From Chryseobacterium geocarposphaerae (GTDB lineage Bacteria > Bacteroidota > Bacteroidia > Flavobacteriales > Weeksellaceae): 64,000 nt of DNA. The translations under genes and the position numbers were made by a program. Within the stretch, counting starts at the first letter, position 1, and the number at the start of each line of letters is the position of its first letter. The notes beneath the pieces are model-generated. The model searched no databases. It saw only the letters and a program-made list of their open reading frames with translations, and had not been told where the DNA came from. Below, in pieces: positions 45,873 through 53,839 of the stretch. Where the stretch lies: contig NZ_PGFD01000003.1 in the NCBI RefSeq assembly GCF_002797535.1, positions 310,001 through 374,000 of the forward strand, read 5' to 3'.

Positions 45873-47726
45873 TTATTCCACAGTTACAGATTTTGCAAGG
45901 TTTCTTGGCTGGTCTACATTTGCACCTCTATACACTGCAATATAATATGCTAATAACTGTAAAGGTACTGATGCAACAATTGGTGAGAAGCATTCTGATG
46001 TTTCAGGAATTTCAATAACATAATCTGCCATTTCACTTACCTGAGTATCTCCTTTATTCACAACAGCAATAATTTTTCCTTTTCTTGCTTTAATTTCCTG
46101 AACGTTGCTTACAATTTTATCATAATGTCCCTTCTTAGGAGCAATAATAACGATTGGCATATTTTCATCAATTAAGGCAATCGGACCATGTTTCATTTCT
46201 GCTGCAGGATATCCCTCTGCATGAATATAAGAGATTTCTTTTAACTTCAATGCCCCTTCTAATGCTGCAGGATAGTTATATCCTCTTCCTAAATACAGGA
46301 AGTTGGTAGCGGTAACAAAATCTTTTGCTATATTTTGAACTAATTCGTGCGTTGAGCTTAGAACATCTTCAATTTTTTTAGGAATAGCATCCAGCTCAGC
46401 AATTAAACTCATAAAATCTGCGTTTCCTAAGTTTCCGTTATGTTTACCTAATTTAAATGCTATTAAAGTAAGAATAGTTAACTGTGCAGTAAAAGCTTTT
46501 GTTGAAGCAACTCCGATTTCAGGACCTGCATGGGTATATGAACCTGCATCTGTAATTCTTGCAATAGAAGAATCAACAACATTACAAATACCATATATAA
46601 ATGCTCCTTTTTCCTTAGCCAGTTTTAAAGCGGCCATAGTGTCTGCAGTTTCTCCTGACTGAGAAATTGCAATTACAACATCTTTATCGGTAATAATTGG
46701 GTTTCTATATCTGAATTCCGAAGCATATTCTACTTCAACCGGAATTCTCGCATATTCTTCAATTAAATATTCACCGATAAGACCAGCATGCCAAGAAGTA
46801 CCGCAAGCAATAATGATGATTCTGTTTGCATTTTTAAATCTTTCAATATGGTCCCAGATTCCGGCCATTTTGATAATTCCTTCATCTACAAGAAGTCTCC
46901 CTCTCATTGTATCATGGACAGATTTTGGCTGTTCGAAAATTTCTTTCAACATAAAATGTTCGTAACCTCCTTTTTCAATCTGTTCCAAACTTAATTTAAG
47001 TTCCTGAATTTCAGGTTTAATTTTAGAATTATCATTAATAGTTCTTATGTCTACTCCATTTTCCAGAGAAATTGTAGCCATATGACCTTCTTCAAGATAA
47101 ATAGCTTCCTTTGTGAATTCAACAAAAGGAGATGCGTCAGAAGCAATGAAATATTCGTTCTCACCAATACCGATTGCTAAAGGAGACCCTAATCTTCCCA
47201 CCACTAATACCCCAGGAAAATCCTGATGCATCACAGTTATAGCATACGCACCATATACTTCATTAAGCGCATATCTTACTGCAGTAGGAAAATCCATTTC
47301 GGGATTTAAATCCATAAAATACTGAATAAGATTTACTAAAACTTCTGTATCGGTCTCCGATTTGAAGCTAAAACCTTTTTCAATAAGCATTGTTTTAATA
47401 GTATCATAGTTTTCAATAATCCCATTATGAACAAGAGCAATTTTATTATTATTTGAAAGGTGAGGGTGGGAATTTCTATCACTAGGAACACCATGTGTAG
47501 CCCAACGAGTATGCCCCATACCTATTTTAGCAGTACCTTTCAATGCTTCAGAGATCTTTACTAAATCATCTACTTTCCCTTTAGTTTTCTCAACTTCAAA
47601 TTTATCATTCCCATCTTCTAAGACAATTCCAGCACTGTCATACCCTCTATATTCTAATCTTCTAAGACCGTTGATAACAATATCATACGCATCCTGAAAT
47701 CCTGTATATCCTACTATTCCGCACAT
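45873..47726 (-). CDS. glmS: Glutamine-fructose-6-phosphate aminotransferase
   Basis: 617 residues. N-terminal glutaminase with Cys2 (MCGIVGYTG), then two SIS domains (IIACGTSWHAGL and LYLGRGYNYPAALEGALKLKE) and a C-terminus ending SVTVE, with the last residues closing the active site in the family. It makes glucosamine-6-phosphate for peptidoglycan and lipid A. It lies 26 bp after the DUF4270 gene and so may be the third gene of that unit. Confidence 0.96.
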   Translation of the reverse strand: MCGIVGYTGFQDAYDIVINGLRRLEYRGYDSAGIVLEDGNDKFEVEKTKGKVDDLVKISEALKGTAKIGMGHTRWATHGVPSDRNSHPHLSNNNKIALVHNGIIENYDTIKTMLIEKGFSFKSETDTEVLVNLIQYFMDLNPEMDFPTAVRYALNEVYGAYAITVMHQDFPGVLVVGRLGSPLAIGIGENEYFIASDASPFVEFTKEAIYLEEGHMATISLENGVDIRTINDNSKIKPEIQELKLSLEQIEKGGYEHFMLKEIFEQPKSVHDTMRGRLLVDEGIIKMAGIWDHIERFKNANRIIIIACGTSWHAGLIGEYLIEEYARIPVEVEYASEFRYRNPIITDKDVVIAISQSGETADTMAALKLAKEKGAFIYGICNVVDSSIARITDAGSYTHAGPEIGVASTKAFTAQLTILTLIAFKLGKHNGNLGNADFMSLIAELDAIPKKIEDVLSSTHELVQNIAKDFVTATNFLYLGRGYNYPAALEGALKLKEISYIHAEGYPAAEMKHGPIALIDENMPIVIIAPKKGHYDKIVSNVQEIKARKGKIIAVVNKGDTQVSEMADYVIEIPETSECFSPIVASVPLQLLAYYIAVYRGANVDQPRNLAKSVTVE

Positions 47727-47752
47727 ATTTTTCTCGTGTTTTTATATGTATT

Positions 47753-49345
47753 TTATTTTTTGCTGTGAACAACTAAAAGTTGTATTTTATTTTTATTAGA
47801 CGGATCATTACCAATAAATACTGCTCTATCTGCCGAGAAAGCTCTGTTTGAATATTTGTATCCCGCATAAGATCCTGATGTTGTATTAATAAAACTTGCT
47901 AAGTCAATCTTAAAATATTTATTTGTATTATCAACACCAGTTTCAACAATATCCTTCAATGATTTTGTAATCGTAAAATCATAATATGCAGGATTCTTAT
48001 CAATGTCATATATTTTATACGGAGAAAAATTTATAGATCCACTTAAGTTTAACAAATCTGTCGTAAAAGCTGTTGTCTCTTTTCCATTACTATCCACATC
48101 TTTTTGAACAATAGTAAAATCGATTGGCTTCGTATACTTATTATTGTAGTTCGCATAATTTATATTCCAAGATGGATCTGTATAGATTCTGATTCTAGCA
48201 CCAATAATAGCTTTTTTATTATTTTGATAGAATTGTTTCAGTTCATTGATAGTTGCTGCCGGAATCTTAATACCTATTGAAGGTCCTCCCATTCCCTGAG
48301 TAAATAATCTAGCATCTCCATTTATTTTATCTCCAATAACAGAGTTATCAAACTGTGTCGATCTATTGTATTCATAGTGCCCAATATGTGCATTGGCCGA
48401 TCCCATAGTAAACTTATAAGTTGTTTGAGGCCTCGTTGTTGTACCATTTTCCGTTTTATCATTTTTATAATACATGATCATCTCTATGTCATCCGGATTA
48501 AACTGAAACAGATATCCATCACTTTCAACAACAGAGAGTTTTATCCCCTTAAAATATCTAATAAAGTTAGAAGCATCTTTAAGATCCGAAGAACTGGCTT
48601 TATCCACAATTTTAGTCTGGAAAAAACCAGCACTTAAAGGAATTCTAATTCCCACCGCTGAAGATGTGTATAATGAGCTAGCATCAGAATCTTTTGTGAT
48701 TGTTACTGAATTCACATTTCCATTAAATATTTTGCTTCCTAGTTCTAATGGAGCGTCATAGATGGTATTAGAATAAGCAATATCATTTTGTCCATTTAAA
48801 AAATCTCCAACTTCATTTACCTTAATTGTAAATTGTGGCACCGCTCCATTAATTTTAGCCTTTCCATATTTGTAAACAGGATAAGTATTTACCACTTTTT
48901 TAGCCGCAACATTTCCATCTGGATAAATATAATCTTCATTTGTCGTAGTGGTAAGTGAATCTGTAGCATACGTTGGTTTTACCACTAATACAACAGAGTC
49001 AACTACAGGATTTGCTCCAAAGTCCGGGCTATAAGACGGTAAACGTACTTGAGTGAAATAAGATGCTCTTTGCATTCCGAACTGACTTTCCGTAAAAGCA
49101 CCTAATACAGCTTTTCTTGTAGAATTATAAACTTCATACATAGCAGATGCATCACTACGAATACTGTCATTGTTATCAATATTATAAGCAATGACATCAC
49201 GAGAAGTTTCTTCTCCCTGAGCTGCATCATTTAAAAATAATTGTTCTCCCAAAGCATCTGTTTCAGGTTCACAATTGTATAATAATACACTTCCAAAAAT
49301 CGCCATAAATAAAATGGCGAAAGTTCTTTTAATAGTATAAGTCAT
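47753..49345 (-). CDS. DUF4270 family lipoprotein
   Basis: 530 residues. Signal peptide with Cys in LYNCEPETDALG, likely lipidated. Beta-rich mature part with repeated strand pattern and Ser/Thr/Asn-rich linkers; PVVDSVVLVVKPTYATDS is the family start region. DUF4270 proteins are restricted to Bacteroidota and their role is not established; surface exposure is likely. It sits between the glycogen-synthase-like gene (13-bp gap) and glmS. Confidence 0.85.
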   Translation of the reverse strand: MTYTIKRTFAILFMAIFGSVLLYNCEPETDALGEQLFLNDAAQGEETSRDVIAYNIDNNDSIRSDASAMYEVYNSTRKAVLGAFTESQFGMQRASYFTQVRLPSYSPDFGANPVVDSVVLVVKPTYATDSLTTTTNEDYIYPDGNVAAKKVVNTYPVYKYGKAKINGAVPQFTIKVNEVGDFLNGQNDIAYSNTIYDAPLELGSKIFNGNVNSVTITKDSDASSLYTSSAVGIRIPLSAGFFQTKIVDKASSSDLKDASNFIRYFKGIKLSVVESDGYLFQFNPDDIEMIMYYKNDKTENGTTTRPQTTYKFTMGSANAHIGHYEYNRSTQFDNSVIGDKINGDARLFTQGMGGPSIGIKIPAATINELKQFYQNNKKAIIGARIRIYTDPSWNINYANYNNKYTKPIDFTIVQKDVDSNGKETTAFTTDLLNLSGSINFSPYKIYDIDKNPAYYDFTITKSLKDIVETGVDNTNKYFKIDLASFINTTSGSYAGYKYSNRAFSADRAVFIGNDPSNKNKIQLLVVHSKK

Positions 49346-49358
49346 TAAAATGTGTTTT

Positions 49359-50129
49359 TTAATAAAGTTGATTGATAGAATCTACATCAAGATACTCAGA
49401 TTTTGATGTACCAGTTTCATTAAAAGCCTTATCTAGTTCTTCGTTTAAGAATTCATCTCCTTTAACAATTGAATCTACATAGTTCATGCTTTCAATTACA
49501 ACATTCTGAATGGTTGGATTTTCCAATGCCTTTAATCCTGAAATATTATCAAATTTAAGCTTATCTTCAATATTACCACTCAAAGCAGCATCTTTCTCAT
49601 TGTATAAAGAAAGAACTATTTTAGCATCTTTAAAGTATGCATCAGTTTCGTAATATGTTTTAAGATAAATAGGAACAAAAGAAGACATCCATCCGTTTAA
49701 GTGAATAACATCCGGAACCCAGTTTAATTTTTTAATGGTTTCTATAACTCCTCTTGCAAAAAAGATTGCTCTCTCATCATTGTCATCGAAAGGATTTCCT
49801 TCATCATCAAAATAATATTGCTTTCTTTTAAAATATTCTTCATTATCTATAAAATACACCTGAAGTCTTTCTCCTGGAAGAGAAGCTACCTTAATGATAA
49901 GAGGCTGATCTAAATCATTGATAATAATATTCATTCCTGAAAGACGAATAACCTCATGAAGCTGAAACTTCCTTTCACTTATTTGTCCAAATCGTGGCAT
50001 AAAAACTCTCACATCATTTCCTTCCTGGTGCATCTTAAGTGCCATTTTGTTTACCACTGTTGCTAAATTTGTATCTTCCTGATAAGGGTACATTTCTGTG
50101 GTAATGTACAGTATCTTTTGATTCGGCAT
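49359..50129 (-). CDS. Half-length glycogen-synthase-like (GT5 N-domain) protein
   Basis: 256 residues, about half of a GlgA. ILYITTEMYPY matches the GT5 N-terminus and WVPDVIHLNGWMSSF the conserved loop, but the KTGGL ADP-glucose motif is replaced by EDTNL and the entire C-terminal Rossmann domain is missing. Catalysis is therefore unlikely. A stop codon and a normal gene follow, so this is a stable short form rather than a fresh truncation. A -7 box (TAATTTTG on the minus strand, 50168-50175) lies upstream. Confidence 0.85.
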   Translation of the reverse strand: MPNQKILYITTEMYPYQEDTNLATVVNKMALKMHQEGNDVRVFMPRFGQISERKFQLHEVIRLSGMNIIINDLDQPLIIKVASLPGERLQVYFIDNEEYFKRKQYYFDDEGNPFDDNDERAIFFARGVIETIKKLNWVPDVIHLNGWMSSFVPIYLKTYYETDAYFKDAKIVLSLYNEKDAALSGNIEDKLKFDNISGLKALENPTIQNVVIESMNYVDSIVKGDEFLNEELDKAFNETGTSKSEYLDVDSINQLY

Positions 50130-50167
50130 AAACTTCTATCTAATTTTTGTAAAAATGCTTTAATGTG

Positions 50168-50175
50168 CAAAATTA
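50168..50175 (-). promoter_or_regulatory. -7 box of the GT5-like gene
   Basis: CAAAATTA on the + strand reads TAATTTTG on the minus strand, 38 bp before the start codon. A possible opposite-direction box for panC (TATTTTTG) is at 50271-50278. Neither has a clear -33 element. Confidence 0.4.
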
Positions 50176-50298
50176 CAAAAAAACATCCAACATTATTTTA
50201 ATTAACATTTTTTTACGATAATTCCCTTTTTCAGATTATCGAAAACAACAGTAATATATGATATTTTTAGTATTTTTGAAATACTATTATAGCGAACT

Positions 50299-51147
50299 AT
50301 GGAAGTTTTAAAAAATAAGAAAACACTTCAGGATTTCATTGAAAGACAGAAGGAAATGGGAAAAAGAATAGGTTTTGCTCCAACAATGGGTGCGCTGCAC
50401 AACGGGCACCTTTCCCTTTATGAAGAAGCAAGAAAAGAAAATGACCTTGTCATTTCTTCAATTTTTGTAAATCCCACTCAATTTAACAATCCTGAAGACC
50501 TTGAAAAATATCCACGAGATATAGACCGAGATATTTTGATCCTACAGAATTCAGGACTCATAGATGCTGTTTACATTCCTGAAGTATCTGATATTTATCC
50601 AGAAAAGACAGAAAGCCAACATTATGATTTCGACGGACTGGAAAACGAAATGGAAGGAAGATCCCGGCCAGGGCACTTTGACGGAGTCGGAACCGTTGTA
50701 GAAGAGCTTTTCAAACAAATACAGCCCGACAATGCTTATTTTGGCGAAAAAGACTTTCAACAGTTAGCCATTATCAAAAAATTGGTTGAAAAGAAAAAGC
50801 TTCCCATTAAAATAAAAGGAGTACCCATTTACAGAGCGAGTAATGGTTTAGCATTAAGCTCAAGAAATCAAAGACTGCACGAAGACAGAAAAGAAGCTGC
50901 AAAAATCATTTATGAAACATTAAAACAGGTAAATAACTGGTTCAAAGAAATAACAATATCCGAAATCAAAGAAAAGGTACAGGACATTTTTGATCATCAG
51001 CAAGGTATGAAACTTGAGTATTTTTTAATTGCAGATGAAGAAACTTTACAAGAAACGGATACTTTTCAAAAAGGGCGAAGCTTCAGAGCTTTTATAGTCG
51101 TTATTGTAGATGGTGTGAGGTTAATTGACAATATGCACCTCTCTTAA
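50299..51147 (+). CDS. panC: Pantothenate synthetase
   Basis: 282 residues. FAPTMGALHNGHLSLY contains the nucleotidylyl-transferase HxGH (His34, His37), FVNPTQFNNPEDLEKYPRD and GLALSSRNQRL are substrate/ATP loops. It joins pantoate and beta-alanine using ATP. It diverges from the GT5-like gene and is monocistronic with a terminator. Confidence 0.95.
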   Translation: MEVLKNKKTLQDFIERQKEMGKRIGFAPTMGALHNGHLSLYEEARKENDLVISSIFVNPTQFNNPEDLEKYPRDIDRDILILQNSGLIDAVYIPEVSDIYPEKTESQHYDFDGLENEMEGRSRPGHFDGVGTVVEELFKQIQPDNAYFGEKDFQQLAIIKKLVEKKKLPIKIKGVPIYRASNGLALSSRNQRLHEDRKEAAKIIYETLKQVNNWFKEITISEIKEKVQDIFDHQQGMKLEYFLIADEETLQETDTFQKGRSFRAFIVVIVDGVRLIDNMHLS

Positions 51148-51176
51148 ATATTATAATTTATTTCCAATATATGATA

Positions 51177-51202
51177 GGCATCACTTTTAGTGATGCTTTT
51201 TT
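51177..51202 (+). terminator. Terminator of panC
   Basis: GCATCAC, loop TTTTA, GTGATGC, then TTTTTT. Confidence 0.88.
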
Positions 51203-51250
51203 ATATCTTACTTAAACAATAGTTTACATTTATCAAATATAAAAAAAATC

Positions 51251-51272
51251 AAAGGCTTCTTACGAAGCCTTT
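51251..51272 (-). terminator. Terminator of tRNA-Lys copy 1
   Basis: AAAGGCTTC, loop TTAC, GAAGCCTTT; the minus strand continues with GATTTTTT. Confidence 0.85.
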
Positions 51273-51328
51273 GAAACACCAAATCACAAAATATTAATAT
51301 GAAAAAAATTTACTTTTCAGTAAACTTG

Positions 51329-51401
51329 TGACCCGGCTGGGATTCGAACCCAGGACCCATACATTAAAAGTGTATTGCTCTACCAGCTGAGCTACCGAGT
51401 C
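51329..51401 (-). tRNA. tRNA-Lys (TTT), copy 1
   Basis: 73 nt, acceptor GACTCGG with CCGGGTC (one G-T pair), anticodon loop ACTTTTAAT, anticodon TTT, T-loop TTCGAAT. CCA not encoded. Own promoter upstream at 51455-51485. Confidence 0.96.
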
Positions 51402-51454
51402 GGTCACTTCATCTACAAATTACATTTCAAAATGCTTTTTGTTTTTTAGCGGTG

Positions 51455-51485
51455 CAAAGATACGATATTTTTTGTCTTTGCAAAA
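51455..51485 (-). promoter_or_regulatory. Promoter of tRNA-Lys copy 1
   Basis: On the minus strand TTTTG (51485-51481), 18 bp, TATCTTTG (51462-51455). The same GGTGCAAAGATA stretch and spacing occur at 51963-51996. Confidence 0.78.
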
Positions 51486-51501
51486 TTTATTTTAAAAAAT
51501 C

Positions 51502-51523
51502 AAAGGCTTCTTACGAAGCCTTT
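51502..51523 (-). terminator. Terminator of the tRNA Lys-Leu-Lys unit
   Basis: Identical hairpin to 51251-51272, followed on the minus strand by a T run. Confidence 0.85.
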
Positions 51524-51579
51524 GAAACACCAAATCACAAAATATTAATATGAAAAAAATTTACTTTTCAGTAAACTTG

Positions 51580-51652
51580 TGACCCGGCTGGGATTCGAAC
51601 CCAGGACCCATACATTAAAAGTGTATTGCTCTACCAGCTGAGCTACCGAGTC
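51580..51652 (-). tRNA. tRNA-Lys (TTT), copy 2
   Basis: Identical to the copies at 51329 and 51840 over all 73 nt. Third gene of the minus-strand unit Lys-Leu-Lys. Confidence 0.96.
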
Positions 51653-51723
51653 GGCCACAATTGTATGATAAATATAAAAATAATTCTAATAAATCACACC
51701 AATTATTTCAATTTTCTGCAGTG

Positions 51724-51806
51724 TGCCTGCGACTGGACTCGAACCAGCACATCCTTAGGAAACCACCCCCTCAAGATGGCGTGTCTACCAATTTCACCAC
51801 GCAGGC
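51724..51806 (-). tRNA. tRNA-Leu (GAG)
   Basis: 83 nt with a long variable arm. Acceptor GCCTGCG with CGCAGGC, anticodon stem CCATC/GGTGG, loop TTGAGGG, anticodon GAG, G37 as usual for Leu. A73 discriminator. Confidence 0.95.
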
Positions 51807-51839
51807 AATAAATTACAAAATCAGTAATTTTCTTGCTAG

Positions 51840-51912
51840 TGACCCGGCTGGGATTCGAACCCAGGACCCATACATTAAAAGTGTATTGCTCTACCAGCTG
51901 AGCTACCGAGTC
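51840..51912 (-). tRNA. tRNA-Lys (TTT), copy 3
   Basis: Same 73 nt as copies 1 and 2, but with unrelated flanks apart from the promoter. First gene of the Lys-Leu-Lys unit. Confidence 0.96.
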
Positions 51913-51965
51913 GGCCACTTTATTATCGATTAACACTATGATAATGTCCCTCGTTTTCAGTGGTG

Positions 51966-51996
51966 CAAAGATATGAGTTTTTTCTTTATCTCAAAA
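51966..51996 (-). promoter_or_regulatory. Promoter of the Lys-Leu-Lys tRNA unit
   Basis: On the minus strand TTTTG (51996-51992), 18 bp, TATCTTTG (51973-51966), with the GGTGCAAAGATA context shared with 51451-51462. Confidence 0.78.
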
Positions 51997-52026
51997 CTTT
52001 TTCGCAAATTTGTTTAAAAAAAATTC

Positions 52027-52542
52027 ATGATAATTTCACTTGTTGGATACATGGGAAGTGGCAAATCTCACATTTCCAAAATATTAAGCGAAAAACTCAA
52101 TTTTAAATTAATTGATCTTGATAAAGAAATTTCCAGACGCAACAAATTAACAATTCCTGAAATCTTCGAAAAAAAGGGAGAAATCTACTTTAGAAAGCTG
52201 GAAAGAGAAACTTTGGAAGAGATACTGGCTTCACAGGAGAATGTGATTTTAAGCCTTGGTGGAGGAACTCCGGTTTACTATAATAATATGGAAATTATTA
52301 ATCATAACTCGAAAAGTGTTTTTTTGAGAGCTTCTGTCGGGACTTTATCCGAAAGACTTCTGAAACAAAAAGAAAAACGTCCTTTGATTGCAAATATTTC
52401 TGATGAAAACCTTCCTGAGTTTATTGCTAAACATTTATTTGAAAGAAATGAATTTTACAATAAAGCGCAGGCCAGTGTAATTACGGATAACAGGACTCCT
52501 GAAGACATTGTGGATGAAATCATAGAAAAGCTCTATCTCTAG
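52027..52542 (+). CDS. aroK: Shikimate kinase
   Basis: 171 residues. Walker A GYMGSGKS (residues 7-14), IDLDKEISRR with the shikimate/Mg Asp, and SLGGGTP. It phosphorylates shikimate in aromatic amino acid synthesis. The arm of its terminator lies inside the last codons, and the stop codon is in the stem. It diverges from the tRNA cluster. Confidence 0.94.
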   Translation: MIISLVGYMGSGKSHISKILSEKLNFKLIDLDKEISRRNKLTIPEIFEKKGEIYFRKLERETLEEILASQENVILSLGGGTPVYYNNMEIINHNSKSVFLRASVGTLSERLLKQKEKRPLIANISDENLPEFIAKHLFERNEFYNKAQASVITDNRTPEDIVDEIIEKLYL

Positions 52543-52552
52543 AGCTTTTTTT
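52526..52552 (+). terminator. Terminator overlapping the aroK stop codon
   Basis: AAAAGCTCTA (52526-52535), loop TCTC, TAGAGCTTTTTTT. The TAG stop is the first three bases of the right arm; the T run reaches the stop of the convergent gene at 52551. Confidence 0.82.
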
Positions 52553-52991
52553 AATCTTCATTTTCAGAATCATCATCTCCGGTCTCACCAAAGAACTCAT
52601 CCCAGTCTGTAAAATCTGTTGCAACATCATTTTCTACATAGTCATCCATATCACGTCGGTCTTTCTTCGTAGGCCTTCCCTCTCCTTTAATCCGGTAATA
52701 ATCCTGAGACATTTTACGCATTTTTAATAGTTCATACTGCTCTTTATCTGTCACATCTTTTATATGTAAAGGCACTAATTTGGCCCCGATTCTACTTTTA
52801 GGAATCTGGATTACTTTAATTTTATAGTCAATCTGATTTTTACGGATCTTGATTACATCCCCTTCCTTCACCTCTTTAGAAGACTTCACTACCGACTCAC
52901 CAATAGAAACTCTGTTTTTTTTAATCTCCTCAGTAGCAATGGTTCTGGTCTTATAAAAGCGAATGCTCCATAAAAATTTATCTATTCTCAT
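52551..52991 (-). CDS. S4-domain RNA-binding protein (Hsp15 family)
   Basis: 146 residues. The S4 fold is at the N-terminus (MRIDKFLWSIRFYKTRTIA, VSIGESVVKSSKEVKEGD). A basic middle (RPTKKDRRDMDD) and an acidic C-terminal tail follow. Hsp15 binds stalled 50S subunits carrying nascent chains. The acidic tail is longer than in E. coli HslR. Confidence 0.87.
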   Translation of the reverse strand: MRIDKFLWSIRFYKTRTIATEEIKKNRVSIGESVVKSSKEVKEGDVIKIRKNQIDYKIKVIQIPKSRIGAKLVPLHIKDVTDKEQYELLKMRKMSQDYYRIKGEGRPTKKDRRDMDDYVENDVATDFTDWDEFFGETGDDDSENED

Positions 52992-53000
52992 ATTTTTTTA

Positions 53001-53008
53001 TACTTTTG
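53001..53008 (+). promoter_or_regulatory. -7 box TACTTTTG of the FKBP-like lipoprotein
   Basis: Exact TAnnTTTG, 41 bp before the ATG at 53050, in the 58-bp divergent gap. Confidence 0.4.
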
Positions 53009-53049
53009 TCGTTATATTATTTGTAAAGTAATTAAAAGTTTTTTTAATA

Positions 53050-53796
53050 ATGAAAAAAATATTTTTATATATCCTTGCAGGCTCTCTTTGTTTTTCTGCT
53101 TGTAAAAAAGATGATGAAGTAGAAACTTTTGTAGAACCTGAAGACATTAATGTAAGAAATTCTTATGATCAGCAGGCTATTCAAAAATTTATGAATGACA
53201 ATTACTTGGACAGTCAAGGAAATATAAAAGCATTCAGCAGTACAGACGCAAGTGATGATAATGAGAAAAAATTATCTGACCTAAGCCCTCAAACACTTCC
53301 TTCAGGTGTTATTTATATTGTAAGAAACGGAGCTCAGCCTTCACCAGGTGTTGCTATAGAGACAAACTCTAGTGCTAGTAATGCTACTCAAATCAAAACT
53401 ATGATAAGAGCTAACTATTATATTGCCACAGATACTGACGGAAATATTAAGTTCTCAACAGCAGGTACCCTTTTAAACACTATTGACGGAAATGGTTCTC
53501 CACTCACTGACCCTATTTTTTATTATGTGAAAAAATCGGTTCTAGATGCTGCAACAACAGACGCCGCAAAACAAAGAAAATACTATGAAATCGAAGGTTT
53601 TCAAGAAGGCTTGAAACAATTCAATGGATTTGAAAACACAGCAAATGGAGCTCCATATAACTTGCAAGGTGTAATTATAGTACCTTCAAAAGCTGCATTT
53701 GCAAGAGATAGTAATTACTACGGGCTTCAAAATGCGTGTTTAGTATTTAACTTTCAAATCTACGATGCCAAAACAAGGCCCGCAGATCAACAATAA
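53050..53796 (+). CDS. FKBP-like lipoprotein
   Basis: 248 residues with lipobox FSAC (Cys19). The C-terminal third resembles an FKBP peptidyl-prolyl isomerase: IEGFQEGLKQFNGFE, LQGVIIVPSKAAFA and ACLVFNFQIYDA correspond to the usual GWEEGL, IPSxLAYG and LVFDIELL motifs. Several active-site aromatic positions cannot be confirmed, so activity is open. Similar lipoproteins (GldI type) occur in Flavobacteriia. Monocistronic. Confidence 0.8.
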   Translation: MKKIFLYILAGSLCFSACKKDDEVETFVEPEDINVRNSYDQQAIQKFMNDNYLDSQGNIKAFSSTDASDDNEKKLSDLSPQTLPSGVIYIVRNGAQPSPGVAIETNSSASNATQIKTMIRANYYIATDTDGNIKFSTAGTLLNTIDGNGSPLTDPIFYYVKKSVLDAATTDAAKQRKYYEIEGFQEGLKQFNGFENTANGAPYNLQGVIIVPSKAAFARDSNYYGLQNACLVFNFQIYDAKTRPADQQ

Positions 53797-53827
53797 AAAA
53801 AGCGCTTCAAATTGAAGCGCTTTTTTA
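53796..53827. terminator. Bidirectional terminator
   Basis: AAAAAAGCGCTTCAA, one base, TTGAAGCGCTTTTTT between convergent genes ending at 53796 and 53840. Confidence 0.9.
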
Positions 53828-53839
53828 TTATCTATTTTT

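Larger units (their letters stand above)
51243..51403. repeat. 161-bp direct repeat, copy 1 (tRNA-Lys with terminator)
   Basis: Near-identical to 51494-51654, offset 251 bp. It contains a hairpin, a short spacer and a whole tRNA-Lys gene. The match ends just past the tRNA 5' end, where copy 1 has GGTCAC and copy 2 GGCCAC. Confidence 0.9.
51494..51654. repeat. 161-bp direct repeat, copy 2
   Basis: See copy 1 at 51243-51403. Same tRNA-Lys plus terminator; the 90 bp between the copies are unique and hold a promoter. Confidence 0.9.
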
